A stretch of 64,000 nt of DNA from Streptomyces sp. NBC_00335 (GTDB taxonomy: Bacteria; Actinomycetota; Actinomycetes; Streptomycetales; Streptomycetaceae). This document shows positions 8,874-16,714 of the stretch, in pieces (positions within the stretch are counted from its first letter, which is position 1; each line of letters starts with the position of its first letter). A model generated the notes under the pieces. The model saw only the letters and a list, made by a program, of their open reading frames with translations. It had not been told where the DNA came from and searched no databases. Location: NCBI RefSeq assembly GCF_036127095.1, contig NZ_CP108006.1:248001-312000 (forward strand), in the 5' to 3' direction. A program made the translations under genes and the position numbers.

Positions 8874-9175
8874 CGGCGGCTTCTCCGTGCCTCGGTCAGG
8901 TCCACGAAGGTGCTGTCGTCGTGGCCGGAGGCGACGAACGCGTCGACCGCCGGCACGGAGGCGAGGCGGGCCTGCCAGACCTGGAGGGTCTCGTACAGCG
9001 CGGCGAGGGAGAACGTGCGGCGGGACGCCTCCAGCGCGGCGGCCCACTCCCCCTCGAAGGCCGGGACCCACTGCGGGGCACGACGGTCGGCACGCAGCCG
9101 GCCGAGGAGTTCGGCCGGGGCTCCCGGCGCGGGGGCGTACGGCGTGACGGTGGCGTGTTCGGGCTGCGCGCTCAT
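8870..9175 (-). CDS. DUF6247 family protein, probable antitoxin
   Basis: This 101-residue protein starts at ATG 9175 with GGGAGGAA nine bases upstream; the longer in-frame start at 9241 has no ribosome site. The sequence (LLGRLRADRRAPQWVPAFEGEWAAALE, then LAALYETLQVWQARLA) fits the DUF6247 family of actinobacteria, usually found just before a small RelE-like gene as here. It is predicted all-helical with a charged C terminus (TEARRSRR). Coupling to the downstream toxin-like gene through a four-base overlap supports an antitoxin role. It lacks an obvious helix-turn-helix, so whether it autoregulates is unclear. Confidence 0.65.
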   Translation of the reverse strand: MSAQPEHATVTPYAPAPGAPAELLGRLRADRRAPQWVPAFEGEWAAALEASRRTFSLAALYETLQVWQARLASVPAVDAFVASGHDDSTFVDLTEARRSRR

Positions 9176-9278
9176 CGGCTGTTCCTCCCGGTGGGTCGTA
9201 CCGCCACGGTACGCGTGCGGGGAGGCCTTGGACGCGGCCACGGACGGATCCGCCCGCGAAGGTGCGCGGGACGCCCGC

Positions 9279-9920
9279 TCAAGGCGAGCCGTTCGTCAGC
9301 AACAGGTGGAACGTGTGGTCCCGGTGTACGAATGTGGCGGTGTCGCAGTCGCCGCCGTCGAAGTACACGGGCCGCAGCGGTTCCTCGTCCGAGTAATAGC
9401 CGGTGAAGCGCAGGAAGTCGGGGCTGACGGCGGCGCAGGACCACGCCGGGCCGTCGTCCGCACCGAGGAGTTCGCGGATGAAGCCGCGCACCAGCCTTTC
9501 GGCGTCCGCCGCCGGGTAGTGGTGGCCGTAGGGGCTGAACGCCTCGCGGAGCATCCAGCTCAGCCGCGCCGGGAGGCCGGGAGGTTCGAGCGGGGTGAGC
9601 GTGGCACGGAAGCCCGCGCGCAGGAGCGGACGGCCGAAGGGCTCGTCGGCGTCAGCATCCGCGTCCCCGTCTGCACCGCTCAGGGTGTGCCAGTCGCGGC
9701 GCGCGTCGGCGGCGCGCATCAGCCGCTCGAACAGCGGGCTGCGCAGGAAGGCGTGCAGGACCTCCCGCCGGTTCGCGGCCGTGACGGGCACCTCGCACTC
9801 CGCCGTGAGCAGCAGGGTGGTGCTGTTCATGGCGCGGTCCACGGCGGAGAGGAAGGCGTCGACGGCCGGAGGTTCGGGATCGGGCGGCCGCAGCGGCTCG
9901 GTGAACTTCGGGGAACCCAT
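9279..9920 (-). CDS. Hypothetical protein with Asp-Ala repeat
   Basis: This 213-residue cytoplasmic protein has no recognised domain. It carries a short acidic Asp-Ala repeat (GADGDADADADE near 82-93), probably a flexible linker, splitting a helical N-terminal half from a C-terminal half with PYGHHYPAADAERLVRGFI and PVYFDGGDCDTATFVHRDHTFHLL. The His/Asp-rich end could bind a metal, but no known signature is complete. Start ATG 9920 follows the frame. It lies on the same strand as the toxin-antitoxin pair but 103 bases upstream of it. Confidence 0.55.
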   Translation of the reverse strand: MGSPKFTEPLRPPDPEPPAVDAFLSAVDRAMNSTTLLLTAECEVPVTAANRREVLHAFLRSPLFERLMRAADARRDWHTLSGADGDADADADEPFGRPLLRAGFRATLTPLEPPGLPARLSWMLREAFSPYGHHYPAADAERLVRGFIRELLGADDGPAWSCAAVSPDFLRFTGYYSDEEPLRPVYFDGGDCDTATFVHRDHTFHLLLTNGSP

Positions 9921-10116
9921 GGCAGCAGTCTCGCCGACGGCCGGCTCCGCCTCAACGGCTTGTGCGGCGGGTCAGCGGGGACGGCGGAACCAGGGGATCG
10001 TACGTCACGTCACCGGGTGCGGGGGGACTTCAAGGCCGTCTCATTCGGTCCCGCTGATCACGCCCCACGTCCCGCGGACCGGGGACGGAACGCGGGACCG
10101 CCCCGCCCGTGCCCGC

Positions 10117-10737
10117 TCACGACCCGGGGGCCTGCAGGAATGCGGCCACCGCGGCCCTGGTGAGGATCTGGTAGCGGTGCTCCGCCGTCTGTGCCGTGAA
10201 GTGGCCCGCGAGTTCCAGGGTGATCGAGCCGTGGGCGGCCGCCCAGATGATGTCCGTGACCTCCTCGACGTCCACGGCCGGGCGCAGGACGCCGGTCGCC
10301 GCGCAGGCCCGTACGGCTTCGCGGAGGACTTCCAGGCTGGCGGCGGCGACCTCGCGGGCCTCGGGGGTGGGGGTGAAGCCGGGGATGAGGCCGGCGAACA
10401 TGACCTGGTAGAGGTTGCGTTCGGTCAGGGCGTTGGCGCGGTAGGCACGGCCCAGGTCGGCCAGGTGGGCGGTCGGGTCGGCGGACGGGGGGACGGCCTC
10501 CAGGCTGCGGCGCAGGCGGGCGAAGCCCTCCTGGTACAGGGCTTCGGCGATGCCGTCCTTCGCGCCGAAGTGGCGGTAGAGGACCGTGGTCGAGCAGCCG
10601 GCCGCGGTGGCGATGCGGCGCATGGTCAGGGCGGAGGGGCCCTCTGCGGCGAGGAGTTGGGCGGCCAGGTCGAGGAGGGCGGCGCGCAGCGCTTCCTGGC
10701 CCTGGGCCTGGGTGCGGGTGTAGAGGTCGCCGCTCAT
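10117..10737 (-). CDS. TetR family regulator coupled to a redoxin
   Basis: This 206-residue TetR regulator has its helix-turn-helix at about 34-60 (ALTMRRIATAAGCSTTVLYRHFG) and a C-terminal ligand domain containing YQVMFAGLIPGF and DIIWAAAHG, typical of the TetR_C_13-like group. Its ATG overlaps the stop of the upstream redoxin gene by four bases (ATGA, 10734-10737), so the two are co-translated and the regulator probably controls its own operon. The coupling suggests it responds to a stress that the redoxin handles. Confidence 0.88.
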   Translation of the reverse strand: MSGDLYTRTQAQGQEALRAALLDLAAQLLAAEGPSALTMRRIATAAGCSTTVLYRHFGAKDGIAEALYQEGFARLRRSLEAVPPSADPTAHLADLGRAYRANALTERNLYQVMFAGLIPGFTPTPEAREVAAASLEVLREAVRACAATGVLRPAVDVEEVTDIIWAAAHGSITLELAGHFTAQTAEHRYQILTRAAVAAFLQAPGS

Positions 10738-11786
10738 GCCTGCTGCCAGTCGCCGAGGGGGCGGTAGATCGGGATGCCCGCTTCGGTGAGTGCGGTGCGC
10801 TTGGCGAAGTACTCGTCGCCCATCGGGTCGAGGCCGCGCAGGGGCATGGTTCCGCGCCAGATCGTCAGGTCTTGCGGTGCGAGCTGTTCGGCTCGTGCGA
10901 AATGCCGTTCGGCTTCCGGCCCGCGGCCGTTGCGGTGGAGCCACAGGGCCAGGGCCGCTTCGGTACGGGCCTGCTGCTGGCCGGCCGTGGCGCGGCGCGT
11001 GTGCCGGGTGACGTCCCCGTCGGTCAGTCCGCTGTCCCCGGTGAGGACCCAGCGGTCGAGTGCGGCGAGCGCCGCGCCGGAGTCCAGGCCCGACAGTTCG
11101 CGGAACAGGTCGGTGGCGAACTGGGTGTCGTTGGGGCGGGCCACCTTCCCCTGTTCGTCGATCCACAGGACGGTCGGGACGTTCAGGACGTCGTAGAGGT
11201 CACAGACGGCTCCGTCCGTGTCGATGAGGGCGGGGTGGGTCACCGCGGCCTCGGCGATCCACGGCGCGGCGTCGGCGGTGCGGCGGTCCACCGCGACGCT
11301 GAGGACGCTGAAGCCGTGCTCGGCGAGTGCGGCGTGCCGGCGCTCCCATTCGGGGAGGTCGTAGCGGCAGCCGCACCACGAGCCCCAGAAGAGCAGGGCG
11401 ACCTTGCGGCCGCGCAGGTCGCTGAGCGAGTGCGGTACGCCGTCCACGTCGGGGAGGGTGAAGTCGGGGGCGGTGGCCCCGGCGAGGGTCTGGGAGCGTT
11501 CCTGCGCGGAGACTCCGAGGGCGATGACCCCGGCGTCGGTCGCGACCGGGCGGTCGAGGATCCCGGCGAACTCCACCGGGTCGAGCAGTCCGTCGTGTTC
11601 GGCGCGGGCGGCGGCGGACGCGGGCACGCACAGGTCTCCCCGGCACCAGCCGTGCGGCTTGCGGACCCAGCCGAGAGCCTGTTCGGCCGCCTCGGGGGTG
11701 AGGAGGATCCGGCCAGCGGGGCCCGTCCGCGCGGGTACGGCCGTTTCCCTGCCGTCGTCCAGGATCGTGATCTGCATGGCGTCCAC
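10734..11786 (-). CDS. Redoxin/TlpA-like thioredoxin-fold protein
   Basis: This 350-residue protein has three parts: an N-terminal region with two Cys (GWCRGDLC, about 48 and 53), a peroxiredoxin/TlpA-like domain starting near ATAPDFTLPDVDG (105) and a C-terminal helical repeat region resembling TPR (ALWLHRNGRGPEAERHFARAEQLAPQD). The redox motif is WGSWCGCRYDLP: Cys138 and Cys140 are separated by one residue, not the usual CxxC. GTG 11786 is chosen over ATG 11777 because GGGGG lies five bases before GTG and 14 before ATG. No signal peptide is seen, so it is likely a cytosolic thiol oxidoreductase. It is translationally coupled to TetR. Confidence 0.8.
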   Translation of the reverse strand: MDAMQITILDDGRETAVPARTGPAGRILLTPEAAEQALGWVRKPHGWCRGDLCVPASAAARAEHDGLLDPVEFAGILDRPVATDAGVIALGVSAQERSQTLAGATAPDFTLPDVDGVPHSLSDLRGRKVALLFWGSWCGCRYDLPEWERRHAALAEHGFSVLSVAVDRRTADAAPWIAEAAVTHPALIDTDGAVCDLYDVLNVPTVLWIDEQGKVARPNDTQFATDLFRELSGLDSGAALAALDRWVLTGDSGLTDGDVTRHTRRATAGQQQARTEAALALWLHRNGRGPEAERHFARAEQLAPQDLTIWRGTMPLRGLDPMGDEYFAKRTALTEAGIPIYRPLGDWQQA

Positions 11787-12164
11787 GGCAACCCCCGATG
11801 CGCTCGCACAAAAACTTGGTGCTGCGAAAATAACAGCGTTATTGACCGTGCCGCAAGGCCTCCGGGTCGGCGACCGGCAGTCAAGTGGTCCATGGGCAAG
11901 AAGAGTTCCGCACGCGAGGCGTAACCTGCCGCGGCCCTCGCCGCACGCGATCTCCCCGTTCACGCCCGGCCGTGCGAGCGGCTCAAGTGCCGGCGGTGCG
12001 ACTCCGGCCCGGGGCGAGGAGGTACGCCATGGCCATGCCGCCGAGCTCGTCGGCGTAGCGGCGACCACCACCACGCAGCCGCCACGGTCTGTGATCGCCC
12101 CCTCCGGCTCGGCCGGGACGGGCCGCCCCGTGCCGATGTCCGGGCGCTTCCGTACCCTGGCGGC
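11787..12164. other. Intergenic region between redoxin and sirtuin genes
   Basis: No gene is supported in these 378 bases. It contains the redoxin promoter side (AT-rich stretch AAAATAACAGCGTTATTGA near 11816-11842, with TAACAGCGTTA as a 4-base-arm dyad). A nine-codon ORF with a strong GAGGAGG site (ATG 12029) is also present. TACCCT (12153-12158) ends six bases before the sirtuin ATG. Confidence 0.5.
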
Positions 12165-13082
12165 ATGCGTACGCGTCCCACTCTGAACTGGACCCCGACC
12201 GCGGACCTGCCGCCCGGCACCACGGACCCGGGGCCGGTCGCCGACGCGCTGCGGGCCGGCGGGGTGCTGGTGCTCAGCGGGGCCGGGATGTCCACGGAGT
12301 CGGGCATCCCCGACTACCGGGGCGAGCGTGGCAGCCTGCGCCGGCACACGCCCATGACGTACCAGGAGTTCACCTCCAGCGCCCGGGCCCGGCGCCGGTA
12401 CTGGGCACGCGGCCACCTCGGCTGGCGCACGTTCGGGCAGGCCGCGCCCAATGCCGGGCACCGGGCCGTCGCGGCGTTCGGGCGGAGCGGGATGCTCTCG
12501 GGCGTGATCACCCAGAACGTCGACGGACTGCACCAGGCGGCCGGCAGCGAGGGAGTCGTGGAGCTCCACGGAAGCCTGAACCGGGTCGTGTGCCTCTCCT
12601 GCGGAGCCCTCAGCCCCCGCCGGGAACTCGCCCGACGGCTGGAGGAGGCCAACACCGGCTTCGCGCCGGCGGACGCCGCACTGAACCCGGACGGCGACGC
12701 CGACCTCACCGACGAGCAGGTCGGGGACTTCCGCCCGGTGCCCTGCGCACTGTGCGGCGGCATCCTCAAGCCGGACGTGGTGTTCTTCGGCGAGACCGTC
12801 CCGCCGAAGCGGGTCGGACACTGCCGAGGCCTGGTCGACGCGGCGACCTCGCTGCTGGTCCTGGGATCCTCGCTGACGGTGATGTCCGGGCTCCGGTTCG
12901 TCCGCCAAGCGGCCCAGGCGGGAAAGCCCGTACTGATCGTCAACCGGGACCCGACCCGCGGCGACCGGCACGCCGCCACCCGGGTCGCGCTCCCCCTGGG
13001 GGCCACCCTCACCGCCCTGGCCGACGGACTGGGCGTCCCCCTCGACCCGGAGCAGCAGGCCACGCGGCACACCACCACGTGA
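12165..13082 (+). CDS. Sir2 family NAD-dependent protein deacylase
   Basis: This 305-residue sirtuin removes acyl groups from protein lysines with NAD. The NAD-binding GAGMSTESGIPDYRG block (39-53), TQNVDGLH (116-123), catalytic His135 in ELHG and a four-Cys zinc site (C143, C146, C194, C197) are all present, followed by GSSLTV and NRD. The layout resembles SIRT4-type class II sirtuins. The ATG has no ribosome site, but TACCCT six bases upstream could make a leaderless transcript. It converges with the DUF2236 gene and has no functional operon partner here. Confidence 0.93.
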   Translation: MRTRPTLNWTPTADLPPGTTDPGPVADALRAGGVLVLSGAGMSTESGIPDYRGERGSLRRHTPMTYQEFTSSARARRRYWARGHLGWRTFGQAAPNAGHRAVAAFGRSGMLSGVITQNVDGLHQAAGSEGVVELHGSLNRVVCLSCGALSPRRELARRLEEANTGFAPADAALNPDGDADLTDEQVGDFRPVPCALCGGILKPDVVFFGETVPPKRVGHCRGLVDAATSLLVLGSSLTVMSGLRFVRQAAQAGKPVLIVNRDPTRGDRHAATRVALPLGATLTALADGLGVPLDPEQQATRHTTT

Positions 13083-13128
13083 GGTGACGCGCCGCGCGGG
13101 GCTTCCCGGGGGTGGGGCGTCCCGCCGA

Positions 13129-14190
13129 TCAGGCCAGCGGGCCCAGCACCTCCTGGGATTCGATGAGTCCCTGGTCGCTCGGGGGCTTCCCGTCGCCGAA
13201 GACGCGTGCCGCCTGGCGGGCCCGGAACTCGGCGTGCGCCTCGGCGGGCTTCGCGTAACCGTGGCGGGTGCGGGCCTGCTCGGGGGTGAGGACCTCCTTG
13301 GTGCGGGGAGGCACGCCGAGCTTGACGGGCGCGACCACCTTGACCGTGGAGGGGGAGAGCATCCCCAGCAGGAACAGTTCGACCCGGGGGTTGAGGTGGG
13401 CGAGCGCGAAGGACGTCCGCATGACCGGTACGACGAGGACGTCCAGGAGGCGTGACTGCCGGATCTGCGCCATCTCCCGCATCCAGCGCGGCATCGTGGC
13501 GATGGTGGCGATCCGGTGCGTCCTGGCGACGACCATCCGCGCGGGCTTCATCCACCACGGGGTCGGCGGGAGGACGAGGTCGGTGTTCAGGAGGTGGTTC
13601 ATGGCCTGCCGGGCGATCGGGCTGGCCTCCAGCCGCGGGCGCATGTGCTCGAAGTAGGCCCGGATCCCCGCACGGTCGCGCGGGACGTCGTCGGGCGAGC
13701 AGGTCTGGAACTCCGCGGCGAGGGCGCAGGACTCCCAGTACTCCTTCTCCTCCTCGGCCGTGAGCTTGCCCGGCCCGTACTTCTCGTACGCGTAGAGGAT
13801 CGAGTGCCAGCCGGTGAGCTGTATCCACAGCTGCGAGGCGGGGTCGTTGGCGTCGTAGGTGCCTTCGCCGTAGGGCAGGTGACCGATGGCCTTCGAGTGG
13901 ACCTTCACCAGCACGTCCGCCGCCTTGCACACCTGGTCCGTGCCGGCGAAGGCCACCATCGCGAAGTAGCGCAGCGTGCGGTCGTAGCGGGTGCGCGAGC
14001 GGTCGTAGATGCCCTGGGTGCCGTGGACCGCGGCGACCAGCGGCGGGTCGAGCTCCTCCACGACCACAGAGCGCTGGAAGCCCACCGTGGGCGCCGTCGG
14101 GTAGCTCCACACCTTCCAGACCACCGATCCGGGACCGAAGAACCCGTAGTCGCCGTGCGGTTCGACCTCTTTGCCGTGCAGTCGGGCCAT
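13129..14190 (-). CDS. DUF2236 (oxygenase MpaB-like) protein
   Basis: This 353-residue protein matches the DUF2236/MpaB family, whose fungal member cleaves a prenyl chain oxidatively and whose relatives include latex-clearing oxygenases. Visible family features: YDRTLRYFAMVAFAGTDQV, an Asp/His-bearing helix (VKVHSKAIGHLPYGEGTYDANDP, key HxxxIG), WIQLTGWHSILYAYEKYG and LLNTDLVLPPTPWW. Start ATG 14190 has GAGGAG nine bases upstream; the longer ATG 14238 has none. A tandem palindromic operator separates it from a divergent TetR gene, so it is probably induced by that regulator's ligand. The enzymatic activity of bacterial members is largely unproven. Confidence 0.85.
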   Translation of the reverse strand: MARLHGKEVEPHGDYGFFGPGSVVWKVWSYPTAPTVGFQRSVVVEELDPPLVAAVHGTQGIYDRSRTRYDRTLRYFAMVAFAGTDQVCKAADVLVKVHSKAIGHLPYGEGTYDANDPASQLWIQLTGWHSILYAYEKYGPGKLTAEEEKEYWESCALAAEFQTCSPDDVPRDRAGIRAYFEHMRPRLEASPIARQAMNHLLNTDLVLPPTPWWMKPARMVVARTHRIATIATMPRWMREMAQIRQSRLLDVLVVPVMRTSFALAHLNPRVELFLLGMLSPSTVKVVAPVKLGVPPRTKEVLTPEQARTRHGYAKPAEAHAEFRARQAARVFGDGKPPSDQGLIESQEVLGPLA

Positions 14191-14238
14191 CGGACCGCTC
14201 CTCGTGTTCCCGGCAGCGGGTACGCACCGCTCCCCCAA

Positions 14239-14277
14239 TAAGACAGGACTGTCTTAAATTAAGACACGACTGTCGTA
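14239..14277. promoter_or_regulatory. Tandem TetR-type operator
   Basis: TAAGACAGGACTGTCTTA (14239-14256) is a perfect dyad (8-base arms around GA). TAAGACACGACTGTCGTA (14260-14277) is a near-copy with two mismatched pairs. The copies start 21 bases apart, two helical turns, so two dimers would bind one face of DNA. The pair lies in the 97-base gap between divergent DUF2236 and TetR genes, and the second copy ends 10 bases before the TetR start. Confidence 0.8.
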
Positions 14278-14287
14278 AGATGCCAAG

Positions 14288-14950
14288 GTGTCGACACCGA
14301 CGTCTTCAAGCGACAGGCCGCGCAGGCGGCGCCCCTACGCTCCGCGCGTCCCGCTCGCCGAACGCCGCGAGCAACTCCTCGACGCGGCCCTCGCCGTGAT
14401 CGTGAGCGACGGCTACGCCCGGATCTCCATCGACGCGATCGCCAAGCGGGCCCAGGTCGCGCGCTCGGTGGTCTACGGGGCCTTCGAGGACCTCGACGAC
14501 CTGCTGCTCACCCTCCTCGACCGGCAGCAGGAGCTCGCCTTCACCCGCCTGCTCGCGAGCGTTCCCGACACCCTCCCGACCCGCGATCCGGTCGACTTCG
14601 CCTGCGAGGCGGTGCACCGGATGGCCGCCATGCTGCGGGAGGATCCGGACACCTGGCGCCTGATCCTGCTGACGCCGGCGACCACTCCCCCGGCCGTCCA
14701 CGCGCGCATCGAAGCGGACCGGGAGCGGTTCCGGCGCAGGGTCGCCTCGTGGATCGAGTCCGCGCCGGCCGCCGAAGGGCCGGCGCCGGACCCCGAGGTC
14801 CTCGCCCACGCGCTGGTCGCCTCCGCGGAGCACTTCGCGCGCCTCGCGCTCACCTCCGCCGACGCGATCGACGCCACCCGGCTCGCCGGCCAACTACGGC
14901 TCCTGCTCGGCGGCATCTGGTCCGCGCCTTCGGCCTCGCCGTCACCGTAG
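14288..14950 (+). CDS. TetR family transcriptional regulator
   Basis: This 220-residue regulator has a basic N terminus (DRPRRRRPYAPR) and a helix-turn-helix at about 40-65 (ISIDAIAKRAQVARSVVYGAFED). The C-terminal ligand domain shows MLREDPDTWRLILLTPATTPP. Start GTG 14288 is preceded only by a weak purine stretch. Divergence from DUF2236 and the tandem operator just before its start imply autorepression and control of the neighbour. Ligand unknown, possibly a lipophilic compound given the neighbour family. Confidence 0.9.
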   Translation: MSTPTSSSDRPRRRRPYAPRVPLAERREQLLDAALAVIVSDGYARISIDAIAKRAQVARSVVYGAFEDLDDLLLTLLDRQQELAFTRLLASVPDTLPTRDPVDFACEAVHRMAAMLREDPDTWRLILLTPATTPPAVHARIEADRERFRRRVASWIESAPAAEGPAPDPEVLAHALVASAEHFARLALTSADAIDATRLAGQLRLLLGGIWSAPSASPSP

Positions 14951-14979
14951 CGGCACGCCCCTCGCGCGCACCGGCTCCT

Positions 14980-16617
14980 TCAGCGCAGCCAGACCGCGGT
15001 GTCCCGGGGCAGGGAGCCGTCCTCCAGAGGCCCGCTGGAGAGAAGGACTTCGGTGTGCTCCGGCAGCGGAACCGGGTCGCCCGAGAGGTTCACCAGGCAG
15101 CGTACGGAGGACCCTGCCGCGGTGCGGGCGAAGGCGAGTACGCCCGGCCGGGCGGACAGCCAGGTGAACTTCCCTTCGAGCAGCGCCGGTTGGGCGGCTC
15201 GCAGGGCCAGGGCCCGGCGATAGAAGCCGAGCATCGAGTCCGGGTCGGCGCTCTGCTCGCGCACGCTCCGCGAAACCCACTCGGCCGGCCGGGGCAGCCA
15301 GGACTTCGCCTCCGGTGCCTCGTCTCCCCACGGCAGGGGTACCCGGCAGCCGTCCCGGCCGAGGTCCTCGCCTCCGGTCTGGAAGAAGGTCGGGTCCTGG
15401 CGGAGTGCCGGCTCGATGTCCTCGACCTCTTCGAGGCCCAGCTCGTCGCCCTGGTAGACGTAGACGCAACCGGGAAGGGCCATCGTCAGCAGGGCCGCGG
15501 CCCGGCCCCGGCGCCTGCCGAGGCCGAGGTCGGCGGGGACGCCGTGGACCCGGCGGCCGTCGAGCGCGTACGAGGTGTCCGCGCGTCCGTAGCGGGTGAC
15601 GTGGCGGGTGGTGTCGTGGTTGGACAGGACCCAGGTGGCGGCGGCGCCGACCGGCGCGTGCTCGGCGAGGGTCGAATCGATGACCGTGCGCAGGGCCGTC
15701 GCGTCCCACGGGCTCTGGAGGAAGGCGAAGTTGAACGCCGTGTGCAGTTCGTCGGGGCGCAAGTAGCGGGCGAAGCGCTCCGGATCGGAGGTCCACACCT
15801 CGCCCACGAAGACCGGATCGTGGTCGTAGCCGTCGAGGACCTCGTGCCAGGCGCGGTAGATGTCGTGGACGCCGTCCTGGTCGGCCCAGGGGCTGGGCCC
15901 GCTCTCGTGGTCGGGCAGCGCCGGGTCCTTGACGAGGTTGTCGGCGACGTCGATGCGGAAGCCGTCCACGCCCCGGTCGAGCCAGAACCGCAGGATCGAC
16001 TCGAACTCCGCGTGCACCTCGGGGTTTTCCCAGTTGAAGTCGGGCTGTTCGGGGGCGAACCGGTGCAGGTACCACTCGCCGGGCGTGCCGTCGGCCTCGG
16101 TGACCCGCCGCCAGCCGGGGCCTCCGAAGACGGACTGCCAGTTGTTGGGCGGTTGTTCGCCGTGTTCGCCGCGGCCGGGCCGGAACCAGAAGCGCGCACG
16201 CTCGGGCGAGCCGGGGCCGGCCGCGAGGGCCTCGCGGAACCAGGGGTGCTGGTCCGAGCAGTGGTTGGGGACGATGTCGACGATCACCCGGATGCCCAGG
16301 TCATGCGCCTCGGACAGCAGCGCTTCGGCCTCCGCCAGGGTGCCGAACATCGGGTCGATGTCCCGGTAGTCGGCGATGTCGTACCCGCCGTCGGCCATCG
16401 GAGACGGGTACCAGGGGCTGATCCACACCGCGTCCACGCCGAGCCGGCGCAGGTACGGGAGCCGTGCTCGGATCCCGGCGAGGTCACCGATCCCGTCACC
16501 GTTTCCGTCCGCGAAACTGCGCGGATAGATCTGGTAGATCGCGGCACTCCGCCACCAGGCGGCCGGCGCTGCGGATGGGGGTTCGGGGGCCGGGGTGAGG
16601 GCCTCGGGGGTCGCCAT
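14980..16617 (-). CDS. GH13 alpha-glucosidase
   Basis: This 545-residue enzyme of glycoside hydrolase family 13 hydrolyses alpha-glucosidic bonds of malto- or isomalto-oligosaccharides. The conserved regions are complete: DIVPNH (114-119), GFRIDVAD with nucleophile Asp223, FVGEVW with acid/base Glu273, and VLSNHD with Asp335. It lacks a signal peptide and acts in the cytoplasm. ATPs and transport genes for sugars are absent nearby. Start ATG 16617 gives the family N terminus (WWRSAAIYQIYPRSF) after a Pro/Ala leader. No good ribosome site is seen. A GATCGA-rich dyad upstream could be a LacI-type operator. Confidence 0.92.
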   Translation of the reverse strand: MATPEALTPAPEPPSAAPAAWWRSAAIYQIYPRSFADGNGDGIGDLAGIRARLPYLRRLGVDAVWISPWYPSPMADGGYDIADYRDIDPMFGTLAEAEALLSEAHDLGIRVIVDIVPNHCSDQHPWFREALAAGPGSPERARFWFRPGRGEHGEQPPNNWQSVFGGPGWRRVTEADGTPGEWYLHRFAPEQPDFNWENPEVHAEFESILRFWLDRGVDGFRIDVADNLVKDPALPDHESGPSPWADQDGVHDIYRAWHEVLDGYDHDPVFVGEVWTSDPERFARYLRPDELHTAFNFAFLQSPWDATALRTVIDSTLAEHAPVGAAATWVLSNHDTTRHVTRYGRADTSYALDGRRVHGVPADLGLGRRRGRAAALLTMALPGCVYVYQGDELGLEEVEDIEPALRQDPTFFQTGGEDLGRDGCRVPLPWGDEAPEAKSWLPRPAEWVSRSVREQSADPDSMLGFYRRALALRAAQPALLEGKFTWLSARPGVLAFARTAAGSSVRCLVNLSGDPVPLPEHTEVLLSSGPLEDGSLPRDTAVWLR

Positions 16618-16672
16618 GTGGCGAATCTAGGGAGGGCTCCTCGTCCGAGTCAACCGTTTGCCTGAATCTTTT

Positions 16673-16696
16673 GATCGAATCGATCGATGTGATCGG
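16673..16696. promoter_or_regulatory. ATCGAT-rich dyad upstream of the alpha-glucosidase
   Basis: The stretch contains ATCGA-A-TCGAT (arms of 5) and the overlapping perfect ATCGATCGAT, 56-79 bases before the GH13 start. LacI-family regulators of maltose genes in actinobacteria use compact CG-centred dyads, so it is a plausible operator. No LacI gene is in the window. Confidence 0.35.
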
Positions 16697-16714
16697 AAAC
16701 GTGCGGGGATCCGC

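Noticed and set aside
12029..12058. Nine-codon ORF with a strong GAGGAGG ribosome site
   Set aside because: Too short to support, no conserved partner, and the frame upstream of the sirtuin could be chance.
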